NCBI RefSeq assembly: GCF_000373745.1
Contig: NZ_KB892296.1
Coordinates: 1 to 38,118, forward strand
Direction: 5' to 3'
DNA length: 38,118 bases
From: Oligella ureolytica DSM 18253
Lineage (GTDB): Bacteria; Pseudomonadota; Gammaproteobacteria; Burkholderiales; Burkholderiaceae_B
Translations under genes and position numbers: made by a program
Notes under the pieces: generated by a model
Databases searched by the model: none
What the model was told of the DNA's origin: nothing
The model's input: only the letters and a program-made list of their open reading frames with translations
Part shown: one piece after another, positions 24,620-32,485 of the stretch
Position numbering within the stretch: position 1 is the stretch's first letter
Layout of the letters: every line of letters begins with the position of its first letter

Positions 24620-25855
24620 ATGGATCATCAGTTATCTTTACACAAAGACAAAATTAAGTTTGTCCTATTCGAGGGCGTACACCAAAACGCTTTGGATGTT
24701 TTACACAGCAATGGTTATACCAATATTGACTACCACAAAAAGGCTTTAGAGGGCCAGGATTTATTGGATGCGGTTAAAGATGCGCATTTTATTGGTATTC
24801 GCTCCCGTACGCAGATGACTGCTGAGGTGTTTGCCGCAGCCAAGAAGTTGGTTGGTTTAGGTTGTTTCTGTATTGGTACTAACCAAGTAGACTTAAAAGC
24901 CGCTAGGAAGCTGGGTATTCCTGTTTTCAATGCGCCGTTCTCTAATACGCGTTCAGTGGCAGAGTTGGTGTTAGCTGAAATTATCATGCTATTCCGCAAA
25001 ATCCCTGCAATGAATATGACCTTGCATAGAGGCGGTTGGAATAAATCAGCTGTAGGTAGTTACGAGGTTCGCGGTAAGAAATTAGGCATCATCGGTTACG
25101 GTCATATTGGTACTCAGATTGGTATTTTGGCTGAAGCCCTGGGTATGGATGTTTATTACTACGATGTTGAAGCTAAGTTACCATTAGGCAATGCAACCCC
25201 GGTTAATACGCTCAAAGAGTTGTTAAACATCAGTGATGCAGTGACTCTACACGTACCTGAGGATGCGACAACTTTCAATATGATGAATGCCGAGCGCATT
25301 GCACAGATGAAGAAAGGTGCTCATTTAATCAATGCCTCTCGAGGAACTGTGGTTGATATTGATGCCTTAGCCGAGGCAATTAAAAATGAGCATATCGGTG
25401 GTGCTGCGATTGACGTCTTCCCTGTTGAGCCTAAGTCTAACGATGACGAGTTTGTCAGTGCTCTACGCGGCCTAGATAATGTGCTATTAACTCCGCATAT
25501 CGGTGGTTCTACTCAGGAAGCTCAGGCTAATATCGGTATTGAAGTGGCTAATAAATTAGTTAAGTATTCAGATAATGGCAGTACCTTATCTGCAGTTAAC
25601 TTTCCTGAAGTTTCTTTACCTAGTGGCGATCGTGAAACTCATCGCTATATGCACATTCATGAAAACAAACCGGGCGTACTCAATGCCATTAACCAGATTT
25701 TCATGAAAGATCATATTAATGTGGTCGGTCAATATCTACAAACTGACCCTGAGCTTGGTTATGTCGTGATCGACGTGCAATCTGAAAATCCGGAATTAGC
25801 GATTAGTTTATTAAAGAGCGTACCGGGCACTATTCGTACTCGCGTCATTTATTAA
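24620..25855 (+). CDS. serA: D-3-phosphoglycerate dehydrogenase
   Basis: The 411-residue first enzyme of serine synthesis, oxidising 3-phosphoglycerate with NAD+. The Rossmann motif GYGHIG is at 159-164. The catalytic set Arg241 (NASRGTVVD), Glu270 (FPVEP) and His293 (TPHIGGS) lies one residue from the E. coli numbers. A C-terminal ACT domain (about 336-411) with HIHENKPGVLNAI carries the serine-feedback site. GGGGA precedes the ATG. It is an E. coli-type, short SerA, and a terminator follows. Confidence 0.96.
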   Translation: MDHQLSLHKDKIKFVLFEGVHQNALDVLHSNGYTNIDYHKKALEGQDLLDAVKDAHFIGIRSRTQMTAEVFAAAKKLVGLGCFCIGTNQVDLKAARKLGIPVFNAPFSNTRSVAELVLAEIIMLFRKIPAMNMTLHRGGWNKSAVGSYEVRGKKLGIIGYGHIGTQIGILAEALGMDVYYYDVEAKLPLGNATPVNTLKELLNISDAVTLHVPEDATTFNMMNAERIAQMKKGAHLINASRGTVVDIDALAEAIKNEHIGGAAIDVFPVEPKSNDDEFVSALRGLDNVLLTPHIGGSTQEAQANIGIEVANKLVKYSDNGSTLSAVNFPEVSLPSGDRETHRYMHIHENKPGVLNAINQIFMKDHINVVGQYLQTDPELGYVVIDVQSENPELAISLLKSVPGTIRTRVIY

Positions 25856-25903
25856 TTGCATAACATTTGATTGACTTCGGTCAAGCCATGAGTGCTTGAC
25901 ACA

Positions 25904-25947
25904 AAGGGGTGCCGTGTTTCTTGGGATACAGGCACCCTTATTTTTTT
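25904..25947 (+). terminator. Terminator after serA
   Basis: GGGTGCC pairs with GGCACCC across an 18-base loop that can itself fold (TGTTTC with GATACA), followed by TTA and seven T. Confidence 0.8.
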
Positions 25948-25980
25948 AACTTAATTATTCATATAGTAGGCGAGTCTTTT

Positions 25981-26436
25981 ATGACTGCTCAGCAACACAC
26001 TGTTAGTCAAAAACCATTTTCTATTTTCGAACGTTTTATCTATGCTTTTTTCTTTGAGATTTTTGGAATAGGCATCAGTACTCCTCTTTTTGCCTGGCTG
26101 ACTGGTACGCCGATGGTGGATATGGGGGTAATTGCGACAGTCATTGCGGTAATGGCCCTGTTATGGAATATGCTGTTTAACTCTATTTTTGATGCTTGGC
26201 TAAAACGAAACCATCTTAGTAAAAATACGCGTCTTAGAGTCTTACATGCCTTTTTATTTGAAGTAGGCCTTATCTGTGGGGCCTTGCCATTTATTATGTG
26301 GTGGCTGAGTATCAGCTTGTGGGAAGCGCTGACGCTTGATATCGGGATGATCCTATTCTATCTACCCTATACATACATTTATAGTTTGGTGTACGATAAT
26401 CTTAGAAAGAATTTTTGGGGTCGTATTAGAACTTAG
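25981..26436 (+). CDS. PACE-family efflux protein (AceI-like)
   Basis: A 151-residue inner-membrane protein with four predicted helices and two bacterial-transmembrane-pair domains. Family marks are visible: Arg18 and Glu26 in ERFIYAFFFE, Trp62-Asn63 with FNSIFD (66-71), the repeat-two HAFLFEVG (90-96) and the YSLVYDNLR end. PACE proteins use the proton gradient to export biocides such as chlorhexidine and, natively, short polyamines. The ATG at 25981 is chosen over an ATG at 25909 because the latter lies inside the serA terminator and a TAGTAGG-type ribosome site precedes 25981. Confidence 0.88.
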   Translation: MTAQQHTVSQKPFSIFERFIYAFFFEIFGIGISTPLFAWLTGTPMVDMGVIATVIAVMALLWNMLFNSIFDAWLKRNHLSKNTRLRVLHAFLFEVGLICGALPFIMWWLSISLWEALTLDIGMILFYLPYTYIYSLVYDNLRKNFWGRIRT

Positions 26437-26450
26437 GCAAAAGAGTGAGT

Positions 26451-26678
26451 ATGGAGCAGTTAGAGTTCTTTGAAATTCCCAGTCCTTGTATTAACGTCTG
26501 TGAGTCTAATGACCGTGGTTACTGTAAGGGCTGCTATCGTAGTCGTGAAGAGCGTCAGCGATGGACCACGATGACTGATCCGGAAAAGCGTGAGGTATTG
26601 CGACTCTGTGGTTTGCGCAAAAAGCGTGTAGAGCAGCAGGCGGTACTTGACCAGTTACGAAAAATTGAGGGGACTTAG
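26451..26678 (+). CDS. Small four-cysteine DUF1289 protein
   Basis: A 75-residue protein of the DUF1289 family. Cys13, Cys17, Cys25 and Cys28 (PCINVC and YCKGCYR) form the family's C-x3-C-x7-C-x2-C pattern, likely a metal site. RSREERQRWTTMTDPEKREVL is also typical. The function is unknown. An in-frame GTG at 26445 is an alternative start. It follows the PACE gene by 14 bases and may share its transcript. Confidence 0.85.
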   Translation: MEQLEFFEIPSPCINVCESNDRGYCKGCYRSREERQRWTTMTDPEKREVLRLCGLRKKRVEQQAVLDQLRKIEGT

Positions 26679-26688
26679 TAGTGTCCCC
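26669..26688. terminator. Hairpin between convergent genes
   Basis: GGGGAC and GTCCCC with an 8-base loop, spanning the DUF1289 stop. On the minus strand it is followed by TCAATTTTT, so it can serve as the terminator of the convergent PrpD-like operon as well as of the plus-strand genes. Confidence 0.55.
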
Positions 26689-26704
26689 TTGTTGTGCCTA
26701 TTAC

Positions 26705-28051
26705 TTATAAAGGTAGTTCGCTACTACCATGTTCAAGATTCCAAGTCCAAGCGATGATTTTTTCAGCGTCATCTTCTGTGCCTGCGTTGTTATAATTTAC
26801 TAAGCGCTTTATTTTTGCTTCGATTTCATTGCGTGATAGGGTATTGCCCGGATCACCCTTGGGGTCGGTGACTAAAGCGTCAAGTTTGCGACCGTCTGTG
26901 GTTGTTACTTTGACCTTACCTACCCACTTTTCAGGATAAGCGGCGTCAACGTCAGGATCTAGCGTCATACTGACTTTTTGGCGGAAGGCATCAATACGCT
27001 CATCACCTAAAGCGTGCTCAAATTCATCCAGACCGGCAAAACCGTTATAGGCTAAAACACCTAAGACAGTACCCATGGAGAATTTGGACTGATGTACACT
27101 CTGAGGTTTATCAACAGCACCTAAGACGTCAATAGCGGCTTGGTGTACAAAGGTCTTAACTTCGGCCACTTCCTCTGCTTTGACGTCATTTTCCTGCATC
27201 ACCTTCCATAAGGCATCAGCAGCAGGGTGAGTATGACGGCATGAAGCATGGTATTTAAATGAGGTTTCTAATAAAGCCCAACGCTCACCAAAGCTCTCGA
27301 CCAATTTATCGGCACGAGGTGCTTGGCTAAAGGCATTGCCCATGCCTTTTTCTCCTTCAAAAATATCCTCAGCACCACTAAAGCCTTTGGCGGCAAGCGA
27401 CGCAGCCATTAAACCATTAGCAGCAGCTTTGGCGGTGTGTAATTGCTTGGAGTCCGCAGCGGTTTTTAGGAACTCCCACAAACCAGCGGCTTGGGTGCCA
27501 GCGCTACCCAAAGCGTCTTGCATTTGCTCGGTAGTTAAACCAAGTAGGCGGCCTACAGTGACAGCAGCAGCAATGGTGCCTGCGGTAGCTGTGGTATGGA
27601 AAATCTTATAATGAGAACGGCCTAAGAACTCACCCACACGAATGCCCACTTCATAGCCGACAACACAAGCGGTTAAGAGCTCTTTGCCACTCGCACCAAT
27701 GTCTTGAGCGATGGCGATGGCAGGAGGAAAAACAACGCAGGCAGGGTGAAAGACCGAGCTATTGTGTAGGTCATCTTGTTCGACCATATGAGCCGCAGCA
27801 GCATTAACCATAGCAGCAAAATAAGGACTCGTTTTTTTGCCGCTAGGAATTAACTGGGCGCTACCGTCTGCTGGGCCTTGTTCAGCAGCAAAGGCTGCGA
27901 TTTTTTGTACAGGTGGTTCGGTAGAACCCGCATAGATAGAGCCTAAGGTATCAAGTAGTAAGTCCTCGCAGCGGCGGATTACCTCAGCTGGAATATCTTC
28001 AAACTGTAAATTGGCTGCAAACTCAGCTACAACACGACTGGATGTACTCAT
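26705..28051 (-). CDS. MmgE/PrpD-family protein of the itaconate cluster
   Basis: A 448-residue member of the MmgE/PrpD superfamily, which contains 2-methylcitrate dehydratase and the cis-aconitate decarboxylase (IRG1/ACOD1) that makes itaconate. Family stretches seen: LLLDTLGSIYAG near 31-42, MVEQDDLHNSSVFHPACV near 88-105, the Lys/Ala-rich LHTAKAAANGLMA near 205, and FKYHASCRHTHPAADAL near 268. The true substrate cannot be read from sequence. Being co-directional with the acyl-CoA dehydrogenase (9-base gap) and next to ich-ict-ccl points to a C5 or C6 acid related to itaconate. A homologous protein sits in the Pseudomonas itaconate cluster. Confidence 0.85.
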   Translation of the reverse strand: MSTSSRVVAEFAANLQFEDIPAEVIRRCEDLLLDTLGSIYAGSTEPPVQKIAAFAAEQGPADGSAQLIPSGKKTSPYFAAMVNAAAAHMVEQDDLHNSSVFHPACVVFPPAIAIAQDIGASGKELLTACVVGYEVGIRVGEFLGRSHYKIFHTTATAGTIAAAVTVGRLLGLTTEQMQDALGSAGTQAAGLWEFLKTAADSKQLHTAKAAANGLMAASLAAKGFSGAEDIFEGEKGMGNAFSQAPRADKLVESFGERWALLETSFKYHASCRHTHPAADALWKVMQENDVKAEEVAEVKTFVHQAAIDVLGAVDKPQSVHQSKFSMGTVLGVLAYNGFAGLDEFEHALGDERIDAFRQKVSMTLDPDVDAAYPEKWVGKVKVTTTDGRKLDALVTDPKGDPGNTLSRNEIEAKIKRLVNYNNAGTEDDAEKIIAWTWNLEHGSSELPL

Positions 28052-28060
28052 GAAAACCTC

Positions 28061-29221
28061 TTAGAAGGAGCGTGGTAGACCGAGGATGTGCTCAGCTACA
28101 TAAGAGTAAATCAAGTTAGTAGAAATAGGCGCTACTTGATATAAACGAGTCTCGCGGAATTTACGTTCAACGTCGTATTCGTTAGCAAAGCCAAAACCAC
28201 CGTGGAATTGTAAGCACGCATTGGCCGCTTCCCAAGCAGCGTCAGCGGCTAGCAATTTAGCCATATTAGCTTGTGCACCGCATGGCTGGTGAGCATCAAA
28301 TAAGCTTGCGGCTTCGTAGCGCATCAGGCTGGCTGCCTCAATATTGATAAATGCTTTAGCGATAGGGAATTGCACACCTTGGTTTTGACCAATTGGACGA
28401 CCAAAGACAACACGCTCTTTAACGTATTCGGTCACTTTATCGATAAACCAGTAGCCATCACCGATACACTCAGCGGCGATTAGGGTGCGCTCGGCATTTA
28501 GACCATCAAGAATATAGCGGAAACCTTTGCCTTCTTCACCAATGAGATTCTCTTCAGGGATTTCGAGATTATCGAAGAATAGTTCGTTAGTCTCGTGGTT
28601 GACCATATTAGGGATAGGCTGCACAGTCATGCCGTTAGCCATGGCATCTTTAATATCAACGATAAAGATAGACATGCCATCGGCTTTGCGCTGAACTTCT
28701 TCTAATGGCGTGGTGCGAGCTAATAAGATCATTAGGTCAGAGTTAAGTACGCGAGAAATCCATACTTTTTGACCGTTAACTACGTAGCGACCATCTTTTT
28801 TAACAGCAGTTGTTTTTAGTTTGGTGGTATCCGTACCAGTGGTGGGTTCAGTTACTGCCATTGACTGAAGGCGTAATTCGCCAGAAGCAATTTTAGGCAA
28901 GTACAATTGCTTTTGTGCTTCGGAGCCGTGACGTAACAGGGTACCCATATTGTACATTTGACCGTGACAAGCGCCGGAATTTCCCCCGTTGCGGTTGATT
29001 TCCTCCATAATAACTGAAGCTTCAGTCAAACTTAGGCCGGAACCGCCGTATTCTTCAGGGATTAGGGCGGCTAACCAACCGGCGTCGGTCAATGCTTTTA
29101 CGAATTCGGTAGGGTAGCCACGCTCTTCGTCCACTTTGCGGAAGTATTCAGCTGAGAATTCACTGCATAGGTCACGAATAGCATCGCGAATATCTTGGTA
29201 TTTGTCGTCAGTTCTAATCAT
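28061..29221 (-). CDS. Acyl-CoA dehydrogenase of the itaconate cluster
   Basis: A 386-residue FAD flavoprotein. The ATG at 29221 is preferred to the open frame's far start (29404): it gives the usual family length, leaves a 124-base divergent promoter region, and the extra 61 codons would overlap the LysR gene. FAD-binding MAVTEPTTGTDT is near 121-132, and QFHGGFGFANEYDVERKFRETRL is in the C-terminal part. The usual C-terminal catalytic Glu is absent: the site reads YQVAPIST (361-368). A Glu at 244 (LNAERTLIAAE) falls at the helix-G position used by isovaleryl-CoA dehydrogenase. A branched-chain substrate such as methylsuccinyl-CoA is therefore plausible (inference). Confidence 0.88.
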   Translation of the reverse strand: MIRTDDKYQDIRDAIRDLCSEFSAEYFRKVDEERGYPTEFVKALTDAGWLAALIPEEYGGSGLSLTEASVIMEEINRNGGNSGACHGQMYNMGTLLRHGSEAQKQLYLPKIASGELRLQSMAVTEPTTGTDTTKLKTTAVKKDGRYVVNGQKVWISRVLNSDLMILLARTTPLEEVQRKADGMSIFIVDIKDAMANGMTVQPIPNMVNHETNELFFDNLEIPEENLIGEEGKGFRYILDGLNAERTLIAAECIGDGYWFIDKVTEYVKERVVFGRPIGQNQGVQFPIAKAFINIEAASLMRYEAASLFDAHQPCGAQANMAKLLAADAAWEAANACLQFHGGFGFANEYDVERKFRETRLYQVAPISTNLIYSYVAEHILGLPRSF

Positions 29222-29306
29222 GTCGTTATAGTCTTTATTTATTGTGTTAAAAATGGTATTAGAACCACTATGCCCCATCCCTCTCAATAAGGCTATTGCC
29301 AATTCA

Positions 29307-29321
29307 TAAAGTTTGACTTTA
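29307..29321. promoter_or_regulatory. Palindrome in the divergent itaconate promoter region
   Basis: TAAAGTTTGACTTTA, perfect 6-base arms and a 3-base centre, 25 bases before the LysR start and about 86 before the acyl-CoA dehydrogenase start. The size and position suit a LysR operator acting on both directions, though it is longer than the plain T-N11-A pattern. Confidence 0.5.
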
Positions 29322-29345
29322 CTAAAATAAAAGGAAGAGTTTTTT

Positions 29346-30254
29346 ATGTCCATGTATTTTGATTTGACTGATATGCGATTGATGTTAAATATTGCTGAGG
29401 TCAAGAGTCTAACGAAAGCGGCAGAGAGGACATTTTTATCGTTACCGGCAGCCAGTCACCGAATTAAAAATCTGGAAAACAGTATTGGTACAGAGTTACT
29501 TTATCGTAGCAGTCAGGGCGTGACCTTGACCCCGGCCGGTGAGGTGTTCGTTGAGCATGCCAAACTGGTGTCACAGCAGCTGCAGTATTTGCGTGGTGAT
29601 ATGAAGGAGTATGCCGAGGGCATACGTGGCAGGATTCGTGTCTATGCTAATACCACAGCGATGAGTGAGTTTATGCCGGCTATTTTGGGTCGTTATCTAG
29701 CTTTGCAGCCGGATGTCAGTATTGAGCTACGGGAGCGTCTGAGTATTCAGATTGTGCAGGCGATAACCGAAGGGCATGCGGATATCGGCATTGTGGCAGG
29801 GCTTGATGATGCGGTGATGAAAAGCAGCAATTTAGAGTATTTACCTTATCGTGTTAATAAATTAAGTTTTGTCGCTCATCCTTCACATCCGCTTGCCCAA
29901 AAAGGCCCCATCGATTTTAGTGAAACCCTGGATGAGAGCTATGTTTGTCTTTCAGAGTGGAGTGCTATCCATGGCTTTTTATTAAAAGCGGCGTCCAGCT
30001 TTGGACGCACCCTGAGATATAGAGTAGAGGTAAGTAGTTTTGAAGCCGTCTGTCGAATGGTTGAAGCTAAGGTAGGCGTTAGCGTCATACCGGAAACCGC
30101 TATTGATCGCTATGCTCAGGTAATGAACATCACCAAAGTCGATCTAAATGATGCGTGGGCAAATAGGCAATTACAAGTCTGTATCAGACCAAATGAGAAG
30201 TTGCCCAGTTTTGCTCAGCCTTTATTAGATTTACTGTTGGAAGATGTGGAGTAG
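29346..30254 (+). CDS. LysR-type regulator of the itaconate cluster
   Basis: A 302-residue LysR regulator. The winged helix-turn-helix covers about 1-65 (MLNIAEVKSLTKAAERTFLSLPAASHRIKNLE region) and a substrate-binding domain follows. AAGGAAGAG lies before the ATG. It stands between the minus-strand dehydrogenase/PrpD pair and the plus-strand ich-ict-ccl genes, the same kind of placement as the LysR gene beside the Pseudomonas aeruginosa itaconate genes. Itaconate or itaconyl-CoA as effector is inference. It is not closely similar to the ben-cat regulator in this window. Confidence 0.88.
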   Translation: MSMYFDLTDMRLMLNIAEVKSLTKAAERTFLSLPAASHRIKNLENSIGTELLYRSSQGVTLTPAGEVFVEHAKLVSQQLQYLRGDMKEYAEGIRGRIRVYANTTAMSEFMPAILGRYLALQPDVSIELRERLSIQIVQAITEGHADIGIVAGLDDAVMKSSNLEYLPYRVNKLSFVAHPSHPLAQKGPIDFSETLDESYVCLSEWSAIHGFLLKAASSFGRTLRYRVEVSSFEAVCRMVEAKVGVSVIPETAIDRYAQVMNITKVDLNDAWANRQLQVCIRPNEKLPSFAQPLLDLLLEDVE

Positions 30255-30379
30255 AGCACAGCAAATCAACCACTTTCAATCTAATCAAGGTGGAGTTAAG
30301 GGAAGAGCAATTCACTAATCATCTAAGATAGGGCAAGATAGATCGATAAATAAAAAATAGATAATTTTTAAAAGGTCAG

Positions 30380-31210
30380 ATGATGAGTGAAGTGAATCTA
30401 CAAGACTGGGTGGGTCGTCAACAACGCGTGACAGATTTTATCAGCTTAGCCCATGCTAAAAAAACTGCCTATAGCGTTAATGCGCCGCTACCTACTGATG
30501 GCGGTGCATTACCACATTTATGGCATTGGGCATACTTTATTGAAGCCGCACCATTAAATGAGTTGGGTGGTGATGGGCATCCGGCGCGTGGAGGTTTTTT
30601 ACCCCCTGCAGATAATAGAAACCGTATGTGGGCCGGTGGTCGTTTGAGTTTTGAGCGTCACTTGGTGATTGGCAAGGAAGCGACGTGCATTACCACGATC
30701 AAAGCGGTTGTTGAAAAAGAAGGTCGTACCGGCAAGTTGCTTTTTGTCACACTTGAGCATCGCTATGAGCAAGATGGCGAGCTGTGCCTCACTGAAGAGC
30801 AAGACATTGTTTATCGTGAACCAACACCGCCGAAGTTGGTAGGTGAGATACCAGCGCCCAACGCGGAGTGGTCGCAAGAGGTTGAGCCAACACCCGTTAT
30901 GTTGTTTAGATATTCTGCCGTGACCTTTAATGGTCATCGAATCCACTATGATTATCCTTATGTAAGTGGCGTTGAAGGTTATCCTGGCCTAGTGGTTCAC
31001 GGACCTTTGATTGCAACCAAGGTTTTACAGTCTTTTAGCGAAGCAAATCCTCAAAAAGAAATTACTTATTTTGCTTTTCGCGGCGTACGTCCTTTAATCG
31101 GTAGTAATGTATTTAAGGTTGAAGGCGCGTTTGGTGAAGAGGGTACAGCTGATTTATGGGCTCAACAAGATGGGACCATTGCCCAAAAAGCAGAAATTAA
31201 ATTTAAGTGA
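30380..31210 (+). CDS. ich: Itaconyl-CoA hydratase (MaoC/FAS1-dehydratase type)
   Basis: A 276-residue double hot-dog hydratase of the group that includes mesaconyl-C4-CoA hydratase and itaconyl-CoA hydratase. Typical stretches are LWHWAYF near 48, GGFLPP near 74-79, RMWAGGRLSFERHL near 83, and in the C-terminal domain FNGHRIHYDYPYVSGVEGYPGLVVHGPL, which holds the catalytic region. With the CoA-transferase and lyase genes next to it, the reaction is hydration of itaconyl-CoA to citramalyl-CoA. AAAAGG precedes a double ATG (30380 and 30383), and either could be used. Confidence 0.85.
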   Translation: MMSEVNLQDWVGRQQRVTDFISLAHAKKTAYSVNAPLPTDGGALPHLWHWAYFIEAAPLNELGGDGHPARGGFLPPADNRNRMWAGGRLSFERHLVIGKEATCITTIKAVVEKEGRTGKLLFVTLEHRYEQDGELCLTEEQDIVYREPTPPKLVGEIPAPNAEWSQEVEPTPVMLFRYSAVTFNGHRIHYDYPYVSGVEGYPGLVVHGPLIATKVLQSFSEANPQKEITYFAFRGVRPLIGSNVFKVEGAFGEEGTADLWAQQDGTIAQKAEIKFK

Positions 31211-31227
31211 TTTGAAAGGGAAGAAAT

Positions 31228-32409
31228 ATGATTAGGCCTTTAGACGGCATTACGGTATTGAGTTTTGAGCATGCGGTAGCGGCTCCTTTTTGTACGCGTC
31301 AATTAGCTGATTTGGGTGCTCGTGTGATTAAGGTTGAGCGTCCGGGTGTCGGGGATTTTGCTCGTAATTATGATGAGCGCGTTAATGGCTTAGCGTCACA
31401 CTTTGTCTGGATTAATCGTTCCAAAGAGAGTCTGACATTAAACTTAAAGTCAGAAGGTGCAGCAGAAATCCTTGAGCGTATCCTGCCGGAAGTCGATATC
31501 TTAGTTCAGAACTTGGCACCGGGGGCGGCTGCGCGCTTAGGTTTATCGTTTGAAACATTGCATGAAAAGTTTCCCCAATTAATTGTTTGCGATATTTCAG
31601 GCTATGGCACGGGTGGTCCGTATGAGCAGAAAAAAGCCTATGATTTATTAATTCAAAGTGAGTCAGGTTTCGTCTCTGTGACCGGTTCAGGCGAGGAGAT
31701 GGCTAAGGCGGGTTGTTCTATTGTCGATATTTCTGCCGCTATGTATGCGTATAGCAATATTTTATCGGCGCTAATTTTACGCGGTAAAACTGGCAAGGGC
31801 TCACACATTGATGTATCGATGCTCGAAAGTATGGTTGAGTGGATGGGCTTCCCGATGTACTATGCCTTTAACGGTGCTGAGCCGCCGGTTCGTGCAGGTG
31901 CAGCCCATGCGGCCATTTATCCTTATGGTCCGTTCCAAGTGGCAGGTGGCGAAAATGTGATGCTGGGCTTACAAAATGAACGTGAGTGGAAGGTCTTTTG
32001 CGAGGAGGTTTTAAAGCAGCCGGAGTTAGCAGATGATCCGCGCTTTAATCGCAATAGCCAACGAACAGAAAATCGTGATGAGCTAAAAGCAATCATCGTC
32101 GAGGCGTTCTCGTCTCTTAGCAAGGATGAGGTGATTGAATTGCTGGAGAGTGCAAAAATCGCCAACGCTGCGGTTAATACAATGCATGATGTGTGGAATC
32201 ACAAACAGCTTAAGGAGCGTAATCGCTGGCGTGACGTAGGTACATCAGCAGGTGTTGTGCCGGCATTGTTACCACCCGGGGTGAATAATGCCTATGAATA
32301 TCGTATGGATGCCGTACCGGCGTTGGGTGAGCACAGCGAAGCAATTTTAAAAGAGATTGGTTATGAGACTGAGCAAATTGAAAAACTGGCTCAACTCGGC
32401 ACCATTTAA
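31228..32409 (+). CDS. ict: Itaconate CoA-transferase (CaiB/BaiF, class III)
   Basis: A 393-residue class III CoA-transferase that activates itaconate with succinyl-CoA. The catalytic Asp139 is in KKAYDLLIQSESG, followed by the glycine-rich loop VTGSGEEMAKAG. N-terminal LSFEHAVAAPFCTRQLADLGARVIKVE and VDILVQNLAPGAAARLGL are family signatures. The gap to ich is 17 bases with GGGAAG ahead of the ATG. Related enzymes act on citramalate, succinate or mesaconate; the itaconate assignment rests on the neighbouring ich and ccl. Confidence 0.85.
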   Translation: MIRPLDGITVLSFEHAVAAPFCTRQLADLGARVIKVERPGVGDFARNYDERVNGLASHFVWINRSKESLTLNLKSEGAAEILERILPEVDILVQNLAPGAAARLGLSFETLHEKFPQLIVCDISGYGTGGPYEQKKAYDLLIQSESGFVSVTGSGEEMAKAGCSIVDISAAMYAYSNILSALILRGKTGKGSHIDVSMLESMVEWMGFPMYYAFNGAEPPVRAGAAHAAIYPYGPFQVAGGENVMLGLQNEREWKVFCEEVLKQPELADDPRFNRNSQRTENRDELKAIIVEAFSSLSKDEVIELLESAKIANAAVNTMHDVWNHKQLKERNRWRDVGTSAGVVPALLPPGVNNAYEYRMDAVPALGEHSEAILKEIGYETEQIEKLAQLGTI

Positions 32410-32413
32410 ATTT

Positions 32414-32458
32414 AGCTATTTGGCGTAAATCCTTATTGCCCTATTGGGTTAAATAGCT
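32414..32458 (+). other. Hairpin between ict and ccl
   Basis: AGCTATTT (32414-32421) pairs with AAATAGCT (32451-32458); an inner CCC/GGG can pair within the loop. It lies just after the ict stop and before a very strong AAAAGGAGG site for ccl, suggesting an mRNA processing or attenuation element. Confidence 0.4.
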
Positions 32459-32485
32459 TTAAACTTCTAATAAAAGGAGGCTGGT

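Noticed and set aside
25909-25980. N-terminal extension of the PACE protein
   Set aside because: The first codons lie inside the serA terminator, and the family N-terminus starts near the ATG at 25981.
29222-29404. N-terminal extension of the acyl-CoA dehydrogenase
   Set aside because: It would overlap the start of the divergent LysR gene, resembles no family N-terminus, and would remove the promoter region containing a clear palindrome.
30599-30946. 115-codon antisense frame over ich
   Set aside because: No motif, and it is contained in a well-supported hydratase gene.
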